Translations under genes and position numbers: made by a program
Assembly (NCBI RefSeq): GCF_029392095.1
Contig: NZ_CP113930.1
Span: 1,375,001 to 1,439,000 of the forward strand
Length of the DNA stretch: 64,000 bases
Direction: 5' to 3'
Origin: Lactobacillus sp. ESL0700
GTDB taxonomy: Bacteria > Bacillota > Bacilli > Lactobacillales > Lactobacillaceae
Part shown: positions 1-9,473 of the stretch, one piece after another
Layout: the number at the start of each line of letters is the position of its first letter
Numbering within the stretch: position 1 is the stretch's first letter
Notes under the pieces: generated by a model
Databases searched by the model: none
The model's input: only the letters and a program-made list of their open reading frames with translations
Told to the model about the DNA's origin: nothing

Positions 1-948
1 GACTAAACTGACACCATCAATATCGAGTCCACGTGCCGCTAAGTCGGTTGCAACAACATACTGATATTGCCCAGCTTCTACTTCGCGCAATGCACGTTTA
101 CGTTCACGTTCAGTAATTCCACCATGGATTTTAGCGACTTTTAGCCCCTGGGACTGCAAGTATTCAGTCAATTCATCGACTTTTTGCTTAGTGTTAGCAA
201 ACACAAGTGCCAAATATGGCTGACCCATCGTTAATAATTGGTACAAAATCTTTTTACGGTTTTTAGCACCAACGTCTAACAAGTCGTTCTTAATTGTTGC
301 TGAAATTACGGTTGGATTATCAATCACAATTTGCTCAGGCTTCGCCATATATTTCCGCAAAAAGTTACTTAATTGAACCGGAATTGTCGCTGAGAATGCA
401 GCAAATAAGAGTTCTTTAGGCATTCTTTGGGCAATAAAATCAATGTCGCTCAAAAAGCCCATGTCTAGAGTCATGTCGGCTTCATCAATAATAAAGTCCT
501 TAACGTAATCTAAAAAGAGCAGTTTCTTTTGCACAAAATCATGCAGCCGACCTGGCGTTGCAATCACAAGCTGCGGTTTATTACTCGTAATCTTCTTTAA
601 TTGGCGTTCGCGATCTGTGCCCCCTGCCAAATGAGCAATCGAAATTTCTAATCCCGATGCATCCCGCAATTGTCTTGCAACTTGGTAAAGCTGCTCAGAT
701 AACTCGCGGCTCGGCGCGGTAATAATCGCCTGCGTATACGCCAATTCTGGGTCAATGTCATTAAATACAGGTACTAAAAAGGCGTGGGTCTTCCCCGACC
801 CAGTAACAGCCTGAACTACAGCATTCTTGTGTTTTAACAAGACAGGAATAACTTCTTCCTGAACCTTAGTCGGCTGCGTAAAATTAATCTTGCTTAACCC
901 AGCTTGTAATTCCGGTTTAAGTTTAGCGTCTTTAAAAATATTATTCAT
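1..948 (-). CDS. DEAD-box RNA helicase (C-terminus cut by window edge)
   Basis: ATP-dependent RNA helicase of the cold-shock/ribosome-assembly type. Reading down from the ATG at 948, the sequence shows Walker A TGSGKT at about residues 49-54, TPGRL, the DEAD box IIDEAD, SAT, and helicase C-terminal motifs including ATDLAARGLDID near the window edge. The gene runs off the left edge, so its C-terminal tail is unseen. Its start overlaps the stop of the upstream DHH phosphoesterase by 8 bp, so the two are probably translationally coupled. It resembles the Bacillus CshB/YqfR group, but the exact paralogue cannot be decided here. Confidence 0.93.
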   Translation of the reverse strand, partial: MNNIFKDAKLKPELQAGLSKINFTQPTKVQEEVIPVLLKHKNAVVQAVTGSGKTHAFLVPVFNDIDPELAYTQAIITAPSRELSEQLYQVARQLRDASGLEISIAHLAGGTDRERQLKKITSNKPQLVIATPGRLHDFVQKKLLFLDYVKDFIIDEADMTLDMGFLSDIDFIAQRMPKELLFAAFSATIPVQLSNFLRKYMAKPEQIVIDNPTVISATIKNDLLDVGAKNRKKILYQLLTMGQPYLALVFANTKQKVDELTEYLQSQGLKVAKIHGGITERERKRALREVEAGQYQYVVATDLAARGLDIDGVSLV

Positions 949-1897
949 GTGTTTTTTGATATTCCTTAGTTACTTGTACCAATTCAGCAAAAATCTGCTT
1001 AACTTCAGCTAAATCTTGAGCATTGGCACCACTAGCTAGCGCGTGGCCACCACCATCATGCTTAGCTGCTAATTCGTTAATGACCGGACCTTTTGAGCGG
1101 TAATGCACACGGTAGGTTCCATCCGGTTTTTCGACAAAAACATTCCAGGCAATAATGTCCTTAATCCGGCCCGGTGTTGAAACCGTGCAGGAAGCTTGGT
1201 CAGAGTCCACCCCTAATTTTTCCAATGCTGCCTGCGACAAAATTGCGTATGCTGCACCACTAGGGTCAACCTTCATGTAATTGAGAACATCTGCCTGCAA
1301 TTTTGCTTGCACAAAGGTAACGTCGCTAATGTTGCGGGCAATTTCAGTAATATTAATTCCCGTACTTGCAAGTTTAGCAACAACATTAAATGTATGCTCC
1401 GTTGTTTCAGGATACATAAACCGACCGGTATCGCCGACAATCCCAGCATATAATGGATACGCAACTTCTGCGGTAATCGGCATTTTTTCAGCTGCTAAAA
1501 AGTCCGCAATAATCTGTGATGCAGCTGGTGCTTGGTCATCAACGTAACTCATGTCTGCATATGGTTCAACATCTGGGTGGTGGTCAATTTTAATTAAAAA
1601 ATCGCCTTGATCGTATAATTTATTTGAAATCCGGGCTGTATTGCCAGTATCGGTTGTAATAACCAATGCACCCTTGTAGTCTTCCTTAGTTACCAGGTCC
1701 ATGCGATTGATCCAAGCAAGGTCGCCCTCATCATTTTCACCCGCACACAAAATCCGTTTATCAGGAAACTGCAGTTTTAATGATCGTGCAAGACCAGCTT
1801 GTGAGCCCAAGGCATCTGGGTCTGGACTAGTATGACGATGCAAAATAATTGTCGAATATTGTTCAATTTTTTGATATATTTCCGCGAAAGTGCTCAT
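941..1897 (-). CDS. nrnA: DHH/DHHA1 phosphoesterase, NrnA-type oligoribonuclease/pAp phosphatase
   Basis: 318-residue bimetal phosphoesterase. Motif I (RHTSPDPDALGS) is near residue 21, DTGNTAR near 83, the DHH motif (DHHPD) near 104 and GDTGRF near 155. The C-terminal DHHA1 glycine motif GGGHALASGA is near 286. NrnA enzymes degrade short RNA oligomers and dephosphorylate 3'-phosphoadenosine 5'-phosphate. Length and motif order fit NrnA rather than the larger membrane-bound GdpP. It overlaps the helicase start by 8 bp, suggesting joint expression in RNA turnover. The specific activity is inferred from family membership. Confidence 0.85.
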   Translation of the reverse strand: MSTFAEIYQKIEQYSTIILHRHTSPDPDALGSQAGLARSLKLQFPDKRILCAGENDEGDLAWINRMDLVTKEDYKGALVITTDTGNTARISNKLYDQGDFLIKIDHHPDVEPYADMSYVDDQAPAASQIIADFLAAEKMPITAEVAYPLYAGIVGDTGRFMYPETTEHTFNVVAKLASTGINITEIARNISDVTFVQAKLQADVLNYMKVDPSGAAYAILSQAALEKLGVDSDQASCTVSTPGRIKDIIAWNVFVEKPDGTYRVHYRSKGPVINELAAKHDGGGHALASGANAQDLAEVKQIFAELVQVTKEYQKTHE

Positions 1898-1951
1898 AAT
1901 TACTCCTTCATCTTATTAATTGTTTATCCTTTAGTTTACCAGAAAAAGCCG

Positions 1952-3088
1952 TCAATCTGAAAATAAGTCTAGGCCAACATCTTCAAAATCAGCCTCTGAA
2001 AAATCCGTTGCGGTCACTCCTAACAGGCGAATGCCATCACCCAGAAAGCTATTCGCCAGCGGCTCAAATAATTCGCGCGCTGCTTGGTAAATTTCTGTTG
2101 CATTGTGCGTTGCATGCGGCAATTTTCGCCGTTTAGTGACCGTTACAAAATCATTATTGCGAATTTTTAAAACGACCGTATTAGCAAAAAAGTTACGCTC
2201 TTGCAGCTTTTCTTCCAAACTAGCGGCGTAATTGCGCAGATTAGTCAGCGCGGTCTGTTCATTATAAATGCACGGCTCATAAGTACGCTCGATTCCAATC
2301 GACTTGCGATTATGCTCATCATCAGGAACAACCCGCGAGAGATCGATACCATTAGCATGTTCGGCCATCAAATAACCCATCCGGTTAAAATGCTTAATCA
2401 GCTCCCGTACATGAATCTGCTGCAACTCGCGACCAGTATAAATCCCCATCTGGTGAAGACGTTCTTGGGTTCTTGGGCCAATACCATGAAATTTCTCGAT
2501 TTTTTGCCTTGCTAAAAACTCACGTGCTTCTTCAGGCAGAATTACCGTCCGACCAAATGGCTTGGCATATTCCGACCCCATTTTAGCTAAAAACTTATTA
2601 TAAGTAGCGCCAAAAGAACAATTCAGCCCTTCTTCTTCGCGAATTCGCGTTTGCAGACCAATCGCCAGTTCAACCGCTGAAGTCGAGCCCAACTTATTCT
2701 CAGTTACATCCAAATAGGCTTCATCAAGTGCAATCGACTGTACAGAATCCGTGATTTCATGCATCATTTGGTGAATTTCAGCCGAAACCGCCCGATATTT
2801 AGTAAAATCCGGGCGCAAAAAGACTAATTTGTCTGCCGGGACTAACCTGATTGCCTTAATTGACGGCATCGCCGAATGCACGCCATACTTACGCGCAACG
2901 TAATTAGCTGTTGCCACCACACCATGACCATGATTTTTCCGGGCATCTTGACCAATAACCAGCGCCTTATTTTTTAAAGTCGGATTGTCGCGCATTTCAA
3001 CAGAAGCATAAAAAGCATCCATATCAACATGGATAATGCGCCGGTGGGTATCATTAACCGGCAGCAAGTCATCACTTGAGCTAGTCAT
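1952..3088 (-). CDS. dinB: DNA polymerase IV (Y family)
   Basis: Error-prone translesion polymerase of 378 residues. The catalytic motif IIHVDMDAFYASVE lies near the N-terminus and the second acidic motif is SIALDEAYLDVT. A helix-hairpin-helix KFHGIGPRTQERL and a little-finger domain follow. The frame stays open 40 codons upstream, but that part lies inside zwf and resembles no polymerase, so the ATG at 3088 was chosen. It overlaps the zwf stop by 8 bp, so dinB may be coupled to zwf translation. Confidence 0.93.
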   Translation of the reverse strand: MTSSSDDLLPVNDTHRRIIHVDMDAFYASVEMRDNPTLKNKALVIGQDARKNHGHGVVATANYVARKYGVHSAMPSIKAIRLVPADKLVFLRPDFTKYRAVSAEIHQMMHEITDSVQSIALDEAYLDVTENKLGSTSAVELAIGLQTRIREEEGLNCSFGATYNKFLAKMGSEYAKPFGRTVILPEEAREFLARQKIEKFHGIGPRTQERLHQMGIYTGRELQQIHVRELIKHFNRMGYLMAEHANGIDLSRVVPDDEHNRKSIGIERTYEPCIYNEQTALTNLRNYAASLEEKLQERNFFANTVVLKIRNNDFVTVTKRRKLPHATHNATEIYQAARELFEPLANSFLGDGIRLLGVTATDFSEADFEDVGLDLFSD

Positions 3089-4529
3089 AGATCCAATGTT
3101 CAGTTGCTGATTCAAAAATGTGGTCAGCAGCTTTGGGCCCCATGCGGTAAGGCAAATATTCCTCAGGCTTCTTACCCGCTTGATTGTCCTGCTCCCAAGC
3201 ATCTTCAATCAAGTCAATAAATTTCCAGTAATTTTTCAATTCGCTCCAATGAGTAAAATTAGTCGAATCATTAACAAAAACATCGTGCAATAGCCGCTCA
3301 TAACCGTCTGGCACCTCAGCTAATTCAGATTTAGAAAAAGTATAATCTAAGTTTTCGCGGCGAATACCACTGGTAGAAATTTTCTTACCATTAATTGTAA
3401 TGAAAATTTCCATCTGCGGGTCGATGACAATTGTGATGTTGTTTGAATGAGCTTGGCCATAAGGGTTAGACATGTGCTTTAACACAATATCGATTCGGCT
3501 TTCCTTCTCCTTAAATTCCTTACCCGTTCTAAAGTAGATTGGCACCCCAGCAACAGGTCCTTTTTGGAATTTAATTTCCCCAGCTGCATAAGTTTCTGTG
3601 GTTGAATCTTCCGCAACATTAGGCTCTTGCTTATAACCAAATGTCGTGTCACTACCAAGATATTGCCCGCGGACAAAGTGCTGGTCAATCTCTGCCTTGT
3701 TAGGCATCATCAGGCTGTCAAGTAGCTCTTGCTTAGCTTGGTGGATACTCTTTGATGCCAAATCTTTAGGTTCCGGCATTGCTAGTAGCGTAATAATTTG
3801 AAAAATATGGTTCTGGACCATGTCGCGCAAGGCCCCAGAAGTTTCGTAATACCCCCCGCGAGCCTCGACACCAAGCTGTTCTGCTAAAGTAACCTGGATA
3901 TTTTTAATGTTGGTACTATTCCACACATTTTTAATCAGCGGATTAGTAAACCGCAGCGGCAAAATATTCTGGACCATTTCCTTACCCAAGTAATGATCAA
4001 TGCGAAAAATATCGTCTTCCGCAAAAGAAGCAGTAATCTGCTTGTTCAACTTTTCAGCAGTAGCAAGGTCACGGCCAAACGGCTTTTCAACAACTATTCT
4101 GTTAAAGCCGGTACTAGTCAAGTTCTGGTCATTGATATGCGTGGCAATCGTACCAAAGAAGCGTGGTGCCATCGCCATGTAGAAAATACGATTACCTTGA
4201 GCACTGTAGAACTCATCAAGTTCTTGCGCCAGTTTTTTAAGCGTTTGGTAATGTTCAACATTCGTTACATCATGGGATTGATAGTAAAAATGACTGGCAA
4301 AAGCTTGAACATCGTTTTCGTTAACTTCTTTATGAGTTTCATGAATTGCGTCACTAACCTGTTCACGCAGATAATCGTGCGTCCACGGCCGCCGCGCCGT
4401 GCCAATAACGGCAAAATTATCATGAATCAAACCTTGCTCGTATAAATTAAATAATGCCGGATACAATTTACGGTGAGCCAAGTCGCCGCTACCGCCAAAA
4501 ATAATCATTACAACTGGAATATTGTTCAT
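3081..4529 (-). CDS. zwf: Glucose-6-phosphate 1-dehydrogenase
   Basis: 482-residue NADP-dependent first enzyme of the oxidative pentose phosphate route. The N-terminal Rossmann motif FGGSGDLAHRKLYPAL is at about residues 11-26. The substrate-binding/catalytic stretch RIDHYLGKE is near residue 177, followed by the usual C-terminal domain (FRTGKE, GYERLLHDV). Length is normal for the family. It is the first gene of the zwf-dinB pair, with about 140 bp of non-coding DNA upstream separating it from the TetR gene. Confidence 0.97.
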   Translation of the reverse strand: MNNIPVVMIIFGGSGDLAHRKLYPALFNLYEQGLIHDNFAVIGTARRPWTHDYLREQVSDAIHETHKEVNENDVQAFASHFYYQSHDVTNVEHYQTLKKLAQELDEFYSAQGNRIFYMAMAPRFFGTIATHINDQNLTSTGFNRIVVEKPFGRDLATAEKLNKQITASFAEDDIFRIDHYLGKEMVQNILPLRFTNPLIKNVWNSTNIKNIQVTLAEQLGVEARGGYYETSGALRDMVQNHIFQIITLLAMPEPKDLASKSIHQAKQELLDSLMMPNKAEIDQHFVRGQYLGSDTTFGYKQEPNVAEDSTTETYAAGEIKFQKGPVAGVPIYFRTGKEFKEKESRIDIVLKHMSNPYGQAHSNNITIVIDPQMEIFITINGKKISTSGIRRENLDYTFSKSELAEVPDGYERLLHDVFVNDSTNFTHWSELKNYWKFIDLIEDAWEQDNQAGKKPEEYLPYRMGPKAADHIFESATEHWIYD

Positions 4530-4621
4530 AAGGGTACCCTTTCCTAAAACTAAACTTAAGTTAATTCCATTTTATACTATTTTGTAGCCAAACATTAGTT
4601 TTAAGTCGGTCTAAGCTAGAT

Positions 4622-4667
4622 TTTTAAAGAAAAATCACCAAAGTTTAGTTAAAAACAATGGTGATTT
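4622..4667 (-). terminator. Intrinsic terminator of the ABC-TetR operon
   Basis: Inverted repeat AAATCACCA (4659-4667 on the minus strand) and TGGTGATTT (4632-4640). A U-rich tract follows on the minus strand. It sits right after the TetR stop codon. Confidence 0.75.
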
Positions 4668-4671
4668 ACGA

Positions 4672-5316
4672 TTATTTTTGCGGTGTTAAGCCCTTAATTA
4701 AAAATTCGGTTGCCTCATCGCTGACTTGGGCCACATCAATTTTGATTTCTGGCAATAAAATTTCCGGAATCAAGTAACTGGCTATTGTACCGGCAATATA
4801 ACGGATAATGCGGTCATTGGACCAATCAACAAGCTGCCCCTGCTTTTTATAATAATCAAAAACATCAATCAACTGACTATTAAACAACTTAACAAATGAG
4901 AGCTTAATCTGCTCTTGAAATTGCTGATTAGTAAATAATTCGCGGGCTAAAATTCGCACTTGCGGCAGATTATCAACCACAAATTGGAGTCTGTTTACCA
5001 AAATATGATGGATAAACGTCTTAAGACTTACTTGCTTTTCCTGTGTGATTTCCGTAAGAAAATCCGTTACGATTTGCGGAACAACTTCTTCGATAATCGG
5101 TGTAATGATTGCTGCTAAAATTGCCTCCTTGGTTTTAAATTGCTTGTAAACTGTCCCTTCAGCAACACCGGCCTTTTTAGCAATGTCACTTGTACTCGTA
5201 TTTTCAAATCCTTTTTCTGAAAATAAGACTAGGCCAGCCTTTAATACTGCCTTTTGCTTGGTTGATTTAACATTATCCAAGCTCTTAAGAAATAATGTCG
5301 AAATTCGTTGATTCAT
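4672..5316 (-). CDS. TetR/AcrR-family repressor of the adjacent ABC exporter
   Basis: 214-residue regulator. The N-terminal helix-turn-helix matches TetR proteins (FENTSTSDIAKKAGVAEGTVYKQFKTKEAI, about residues 38-66); the C-terminal ligand domain is divergent. It is the last gene of the operon ATPase-permease-tetR, 12 bp after the permease. An inverted repeat at the operon's predicted transcription start (7214-7227) is the likely operator, which would give autorepression relieved by a drug-like ligand. The ligand is unknown. Confidence 0.88.
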   Translation of the reverse strand: MNQRISTLFLKSLDNVKSTKQKAVLKAGLVLFSEKGFENTSTSDIAKKAGVAEGTVYKQFKTKEAILAAIITPIIEEVVPQIVTDFLTEITQEKQVSLKTFIHHILVNRLQFVVDNLPQVRILARELFTNQQFQEQIKLSFVKLFNSQLIDVFDYYKKQGQLVDWSNDRIIRYIAGTIASYLIPEILLPEIKIDVAQVSDEATEFLIKGLTPQK

Positions 5317-5328
5317 GATTGCTCCTCT

Positions 5329-6468
5329 TTAAACCTGACGATAGCGTTTCATTGCCCAAATATTCAAACTAAAGAAGACGACTATAAAGGCCAGGATAAT
5401 TAACAAATCCGGATAAATTTGCGTTAACCCGCTGCCTCTTTCAATAATTGAACTAATTGCATCGGCACCATAATATAACGGCATGAAATGACCAATAACC
5501 TGCAACCATTTTGCCATATTTGTTACCGGAATAATCCCAGAAAAGAGAATTTGAGGAATTATCACAATTGGAATAAACTGCATCATTTGAAATTCCGTCG
5601 CTGCATAAGTCGAAACTAGCAAGCCAAGACATAATGCGACTAAGGCGATTAGCGCATTAACCAGCAAGACATCCCAAATGCTGCCAAGAATTTGGATTTT
5701 AAAAGCATAACTGCTATAAAGCACAATCATAATTGTTTGCAGCAATGAAAAGAAACCATAGCCACAAAGATAGCCGATGATAATTTCACTTCGTTTAACG
5801 GGGGTGGCTAACAAGCGCTTCAGGGTCCCAGTTGTTCGCTCACGTAGCAGGGCAATTCCAGAAATCAAGAACACAAAGAAAAAGACAATGAAAACGATCA
5901 TAATTGGCAACAGACTGGTGAAAAAGTTGGAGTTGTGATCGCCATAAAGGTAACGCGTTGTTACAGTATACTTCTTTAACTGGTGTGCTTTTTTAGCTGA
6001 CGCTTTCGGTGCTTTATTTAGCATTGCCACAATTTGCTCTAGCTGAATGATTGCTTGCTGCTGTTTTTTAATTATTTTAACAGCAGCCTGACTCTTTAAT
6101 TTGATTTGTGCTTTTTGCAGGCTTTGCTTGATCAGCAGCCTTTTACTCTGATTATCATTTCGCAAAGTCAGAGTTAATTTCTGACCTCGCTGTGTAATCA
6201 CGCCATCAACATTATTTTTATCGAGAACTTTTGTGGCTGGCAGATTATCAGCAAAATGATGAATTTTAACATGTTTACTTGCAATCGCCTTAGTCAAAGT
6301 TGCGTCCACATTTTGAACACCCAAGGTTGCCGTTGTCGTGCTATTTGATTGGAATAAAAAATAAAGTAGCGTCAAAATCAAAAGTGGACCGACAAACATT
6401 AAGAGTAACGTTCGTTTGTCGTGCAACATTTCTTTGAAAATTCGTTTAATTAATGCTCTGATTCTCAT
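5329..6468 (-). CDS. ABC-2 type exporter permease
   Basis: 379-residue membrane subunit. There is one transmembrane helix near residues 20-40, then a long hydrophilic, lysine-rich external region (about 45-180). Five or six C-terminal membrane helices follow, including the ABC-2 signature area LRERTTGTLKRLLATPVKRSEIIIGY. This topology fits drug or lipid-linked exporters. The ATG at 6468 overlaps the upstream ATPase gene by 23 bp. Substrate unknown. Confidence 0.88.
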   Translation of the reverse strand: MRIRALIKRIFKEMLHDKRTLLLMFVGPLLILTLLYFLFQSNSTTTATLGVQNVDATLTKAIASKHVKIHHFADNLPATKVLDKNNVDGVITQRGQKLTLTLRNDNQSKRLLIKQSLQKAQIKLKSQAAVKIIKKQQQAIIQLEQIVAMLNKAPKASAKKAHQLKKYTVTTRYLYGDHNSNFFTSLLPIMIVFIVFFFVFLISGIALLRERTTGTLKRLLATPVKRSEIIIGYLCGYGFFSLLQTIMIVLYSSYAFKIQILGSIWDVLLVNALIALVALCLGLLVSTYAATEFQMMQFIPIVIIPQILFSGIIPVTNMAKWLQVIGHFMPLYYGADAISSIIERGSGLTQIYPDLLIILAFIVVFFSLNIWAMKRYRQV

Positions 6469-7186
6469 CTTCTTTTTGCCCCGCTTTCAAAAATACTTCT
6501 TCAATATTCTTTACCTGATAACTGTCCACCAATTCTTTTGGCCGGCCCTTAGCAATTACTTTGCCGTCGCGAATCATCAACAGCTGGTCCGCTTCTTCAG
6601 CGTCGGCCATCACGTGCGTCGTTAAGATAATTGTTTTGCCCTTCTGCGCTAAACGATGCAGTTCTTGCCAAATCTGGCGACGCAATTCTGGGTCGATGCC
6701 AATCGTGGGTTCATCCAAAATTAAAATTTGCGGATTAGAAATCAAAGCAATTGCTAGCGAAAGGCGGCGCTTCATCCCACCAGAATAGTTAACAACGCGC
6801 TTATCAAGATCGCCCGCCAGTTTAACAATGCCCACTACATAGTCAATCTGTTTGCTAAATTCCTTTTTACTTAATCCTTGCATACTAGCGAAAAAAGCAA
6901 GATTTTCGTAAGCTGTCAAATTTTCATAGAGTGCATCGGATTGGGCCATAAAACCAATCTTTCCTAAAACTTTCCGATTAGGCATTAAAGTTTTCAAAAC
7001 CTCAACGCTGCCCTGTTGCGGTTTAAGTGTGCCCATAATCGAATTAATTAAAGTCGTTTTGCCAGAGCCACTTGGTCCAATTATTGCCAGAATTTCGCCG
7101 CTATTAATTTGAAGATTAATATCAGTTAGGACTGTTGTCTTGCCATAGCCTTGTTTTAAATTGTTAATTTTAATTGTCGTTGTCAA
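6446..7186 (-). CDS. ABC exporter ATP-binding protein
   Basis: 246-residue nucleotide-binding subunit with Walker A GPSGSGKTTL (near 38), Q-loop MAQSD, signature YSGGMKRR, Walker B LILDEPTIGID and the H-loop histidine in TTHVM. It heads the operon with the permease and TetR gene. The start is TTG at 7186; no ATG lies close upstream, and the residues after TTG (TTTIKINNLKQGYG) begin the domain normally. A weak initiation codon may limit expression. Confidence 0.9.
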   Translation of the reverse strand: MTTTIKINNLKQGYGKTTVLTDINLQINSGEILAIIGPSGSGKTTLINSIMGTLKPQQGSVEVLKTLMPNRKVLGKIGFMAQSDALYENLTAYENLAFFASMQGLSKKEFSKQIDYVVGIVKLAGDLDKRVVNYSGGMKRRLSLAIALISNPQILILDEPTIGIDPELRRQIWQELHRLAQKGKTIILTTHVMADAEEADQLLMIRDGKVIAKGRPKELVDSYQVKNIEEVFLKAGQKEDENQSIN

Positions 7187-7213
7187 TCTGATCCCAGCTT
7201 TCTTTTATAAAAA

Positions 7214-7261
7214 AGTGAGTGCTCACTCATTAAAAGATAGCATCATTTTACAAAAAGTCAA
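7214..7261 (-). promoter_or_regulatory. Promoter and probable TetR operator of the ABC operon
   Basis: On the minus strand there is TTGACT (7256-7261), a 16-bp spacer and TATCTT (7234-7239). The inverted repeat AGTGAG-TG-CTCACT (7214-7227) begins about where transcription would start. An operator at the start site fits repression by the operon's own TetR protein. The protein-DNA pairing is inferred from position. Confidence 0.65.
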
Positions 7262-7284
7262 GTTAGTCAAAATGTATTATTTAG

Positions 7285-7325
7285 TAAAAAAAGAAGCTCA
7301 TCGCAGATTGCAATGGGCTTCTTTA
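7285..7325 (-). terminator. Intrinsic terminator after yajC
   Basis: Stem GAAGCCCAT / ATGAGCTTC on the minus strand (7313-7321 with 7293-7301, one G-U pair), followed by a run of T (A7285-7292 on the plus strand). It lies just downstream of the yajC stop. Confidence 0.75.
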
Positions 7326-7335
7326 ATTTTAATTT

Positions 7336-7758
7336 TTATTCTTCAGTTGAGTTATCGTCTGAGTTTGGCGTTACTTCATCAGGCTTATCAGCAGGTTCTG
7401 CTGGTTTTTCTTCCTTTGCAGGTTCACTTTCAGCTGGTTTTACTTCAGCAACTTCAGACTTGGCAGCTGGCAAAATTTGTTGAACAGCCATGCGACTAAA
7501 AGTAAGGTAAATCCCATCAGCGTCAACAACAACTGTCTTGTCCTTAGCATCAACAGAATCAATCTTAGCGTGCAACCCGTCAATTAAAATAACGTTGTCG
7601 CCCTTCTTCAATTGGTTCATCATTTCCATTTTCTTTTGTTGCTGCTTCTTTTGCGGCTTAATCATTGTAAAGTACATGAAAGCAATCAAAACAATAAAAA
7701 TAATGATCATCATGTAGTTGCTACTACCACCAGCTGCAGCTAAAAATAGAGTATTCAC
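7336..7758 (-). CDS. yajC: Preprotein translocase subunit YajC
   Basis: 140-residue single-span membrane protein. A short N-terminus precedes one helix (MMIIIFIVLIAFMYFTMI, about 16-33), then the typical cytoplasmic KPQKKQQQKKMEMMNQLKKGDNV motif. The last 35 residues form a Glu/Pro/Lys-rich acidic tail longer than in E. coli. YajC associates with SecDF at the Sec translocon. It lies downstream of ruvB, an order common in firmicutes. Confidence 0.93.
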   Translation of the reverse strand: MNTLFLAAAGGSSNYMMIIIFIVLIAFMYFTMIKPQKKQQQKKMEMMNQLKKGDNVILIDGLHAKIDSVDAKDKTVVVDADGIYLTFSRMAVQQILPAAKSEVAEVKPAESEPAKEEKPAEPADKPDEVTPNSDDNSTEE

Positions 7759-7826
7759 TTTTACACCTCATCAATTTCATAAATATATTAACTTCTTAAT
7801 TATACATAATTTTACAGCGGTTTGCA

Positions 7827-8849
7827 CTACTCATTGGGAATTGGTAAGCCCAATTGCGCATAGGCCTTTTCTGTGACCATGCGACCTCGCGGCGTCATTA
7901 AAATAAAGCCGCGTTGCAATAGGTATGGTTCGTAAAGCGATTCGATAGTTTCAACATCTTCACCACTATTAGCTGCTAGAGTGCGCACACCCACAGGGCC
8001 GCCGTGATAATTTTCAATCATTACCCGTAAAATCTTGCGGTCAGTCTGGTCCAGTCCCTCACCGTCAACCTGTAATTGCTTGAGCGAACTGGCGGTTGTT
8101 GCAAAGGAAATAACCTTTTCACCCTTCACTTCCGCAAAATCACGCACGCGCCGCAGTAATCTATTGGCCACTCGCGGCGTACCACGCGACCTTCTGGCTA
8201 ATTCGTGAGCTGCTTCTGGTGCAATTTCAATGTTAAAAACATTGCTTGAGCGCTGAATAATTTGTTCCAATTCATCAACTTGATAGTATTGCAAATGCTC
8301 GACAATCCCGAACCGGTCACGTAAAGGCGCGGACAATTGCCCTGCTAAAGTAGTCGCCCCAACTAAAGTAAACGGCGGCAGCGGCACATGAACCGCATGA
8401 GTTGTTTGCCCTTCACCAATCACAATATCGATATAGTAATCTTCCATTGCGGAATAAAGCACTTCTTCAATCGGCTTAGCCAAACGATGAATTTCATCAA
8501 TGAATAGGACATCCCCCGGATTAAGGTCAGTCAATAATGCTACCAAGTCGCCCGCTTTTTCGATCGCTGGCCCACTAGTACTCTTTAAATTCACACCTAG
8601 TTCATTTGCAATCACAAATGCCAAAGTTGTTTTACCTAAGCCCGGTGGTCCGTAGAGCAAAACGTGGTCAAGCGCCTCATCACGCTGCTTAGCGGCCTTG
8701 ATGTAAACTGCCAATTCCTTTTTTACTCGATTTTGCCCCAAATAATCAGCCAAACGCTGTGGTCTTAATGAAAATTCAGTCTGTTCTTCACTTGGTCCCT
8801 GACTTTCGCCAGAAACAATTGAGTCATCATTATCTGTCACCAGTTTCAC
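7827..8849 (-). CDS. ruvB: Holliday junction branch-migration ATPase RuvB
   Basis: 340-residue AAA+ motor. Walker [10 protein letters not shown] is near residue 66, Walker [10 protein letters not shown] near 112, sensor 1 GATT near 165, and the arginine-finger region is RDRFG. A C-terminal winged helix ([13 protein letters not shown]) binds DNA. It follows ruvA by 36 bp and works with RuvA in recombination repair. Confidence 0.97.
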   Translation of the reverse strand: MKLVTDNDDSIVSGESQGPSEEQTEFSLRPQRLADYLGQNRVKKELAVYIKAAKQRDEALDHVLLYGPPGLGKTTLAFVIANELGVNLKSTSGPAIEKAGDLVALLTDLNPGDVLFIDEIHRLAKPIEEVLYSAMEDYYIDIVIGEGQTTHAVHVPLPPFTLVGATTLAGQLSAPLRDRFGIVEHLQYYQVDELEQIIQRSSNVFNIEIAPEAAHELARRSRGTPRVANRLLRRVRDFAEVKGEKVISFATTASSLKQLQVDGEGLDQTDRKILRVMIENYHGGPVGVRTLAANSGEDVETIESLYEPYLLQRGFILMTPRGRMVTEKAYAQLGLPIPNE

Positions 8850-8885
8850 TTCCTTTGAACACGTTACTCCTTATTATAGCAAGAT

Positions 8886-9470
8886 TTACTTCTTTAAGAG
8901 AAGGGCCAGTCCCTTTTTAATATATTGATCGGCAGTCGTCGCATCTTCTTTTGCCAATTTTGGCGCTACCCGGTCAACTTCCTTTTGCGTATAGCCAAGT
9001 GCCAATAATGCTAACAAGGCATCATTAAGTTCTGGCGTAATTTCTTGATCGGCAATCTGATCAACGCGCTGAACAAAGTCTCCCAGCTTCCCCTTCAGGT
9101 CGAGCACAATCTGCGACGCAGTCTTTTTACCAACACCCGGGAAACGAGTTAGGTACTTAACTTCGCCCTGCTCAATGGCTTCGGCTAAGGAATTACTATC
9201 TTCAGCCGCCATAATTGCCAAGGCAGACTTGGGTCCAATGCCACTGACACTAAGCAGTTTTAAAAATAACCCCTTATCTTCTTCGCTTTGAAAACCATAT
9301 AGAGTAACACCAGTATCACGAACAATTTGCTCGATATAAACTTTTGCCTGCTCGTCCTGATGATACGCAAATGGAGTGGGACTAAAAACTTTATAACCCA
9401 CGCCATTAACATCCAGCACTACATAGTTTGGCATGATTTTGGTAATGATGCCATTTAAATACTCATACAT
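8886..9470 (-). CDS. ruvA: Holliday junction DNA-binding subunit RuvA
   Basis: 194-residue RuvA. The N-terminal OB fold ([23 protein letters not shown]) is followed by two helix-hairpin-helix motifs ([26 protein letters not shown]). The C-terminal domain III ([11 protein letters not shown]) contacts RuvB. It starts 3 bp after the mutL stop codon, so recombination and mismatch repair genes share a transcript. Confidence 0.97.
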   Translation of the reverse strand: MYEYLNGIITKIMPNYVVLDVNGVGYKVFSPTPFAYHQDEQAKVYIEQIVRDTGVTLYGFQSEEDKGLFLKLLSVSGIGPKSALAIMAAEDSNSLAEAIEQGEVKYLTRFPGVGKKTASQIVLDLKGKLGDFVQRVDQIADQEITPELNDALLALLALGYTQKEVDRVAPKLAKEDATTADQYIKKGLALLLKK

Positions 9471-9473
9471 TAA

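Noticed and set aside
1952..3208. DinB start 40 codons further upstream, at 3208
   Set aside because: The extension lies inside the zwf coding region and does not resemble polymerase sequence; ATG 3088 is directly before the catalytic motif.
3993..4445. 150-codon plus-strand frame opposite zwf
   Set aside because: Antisense shadow of a strongly conserved gene; no start signal and an unlikely composition.
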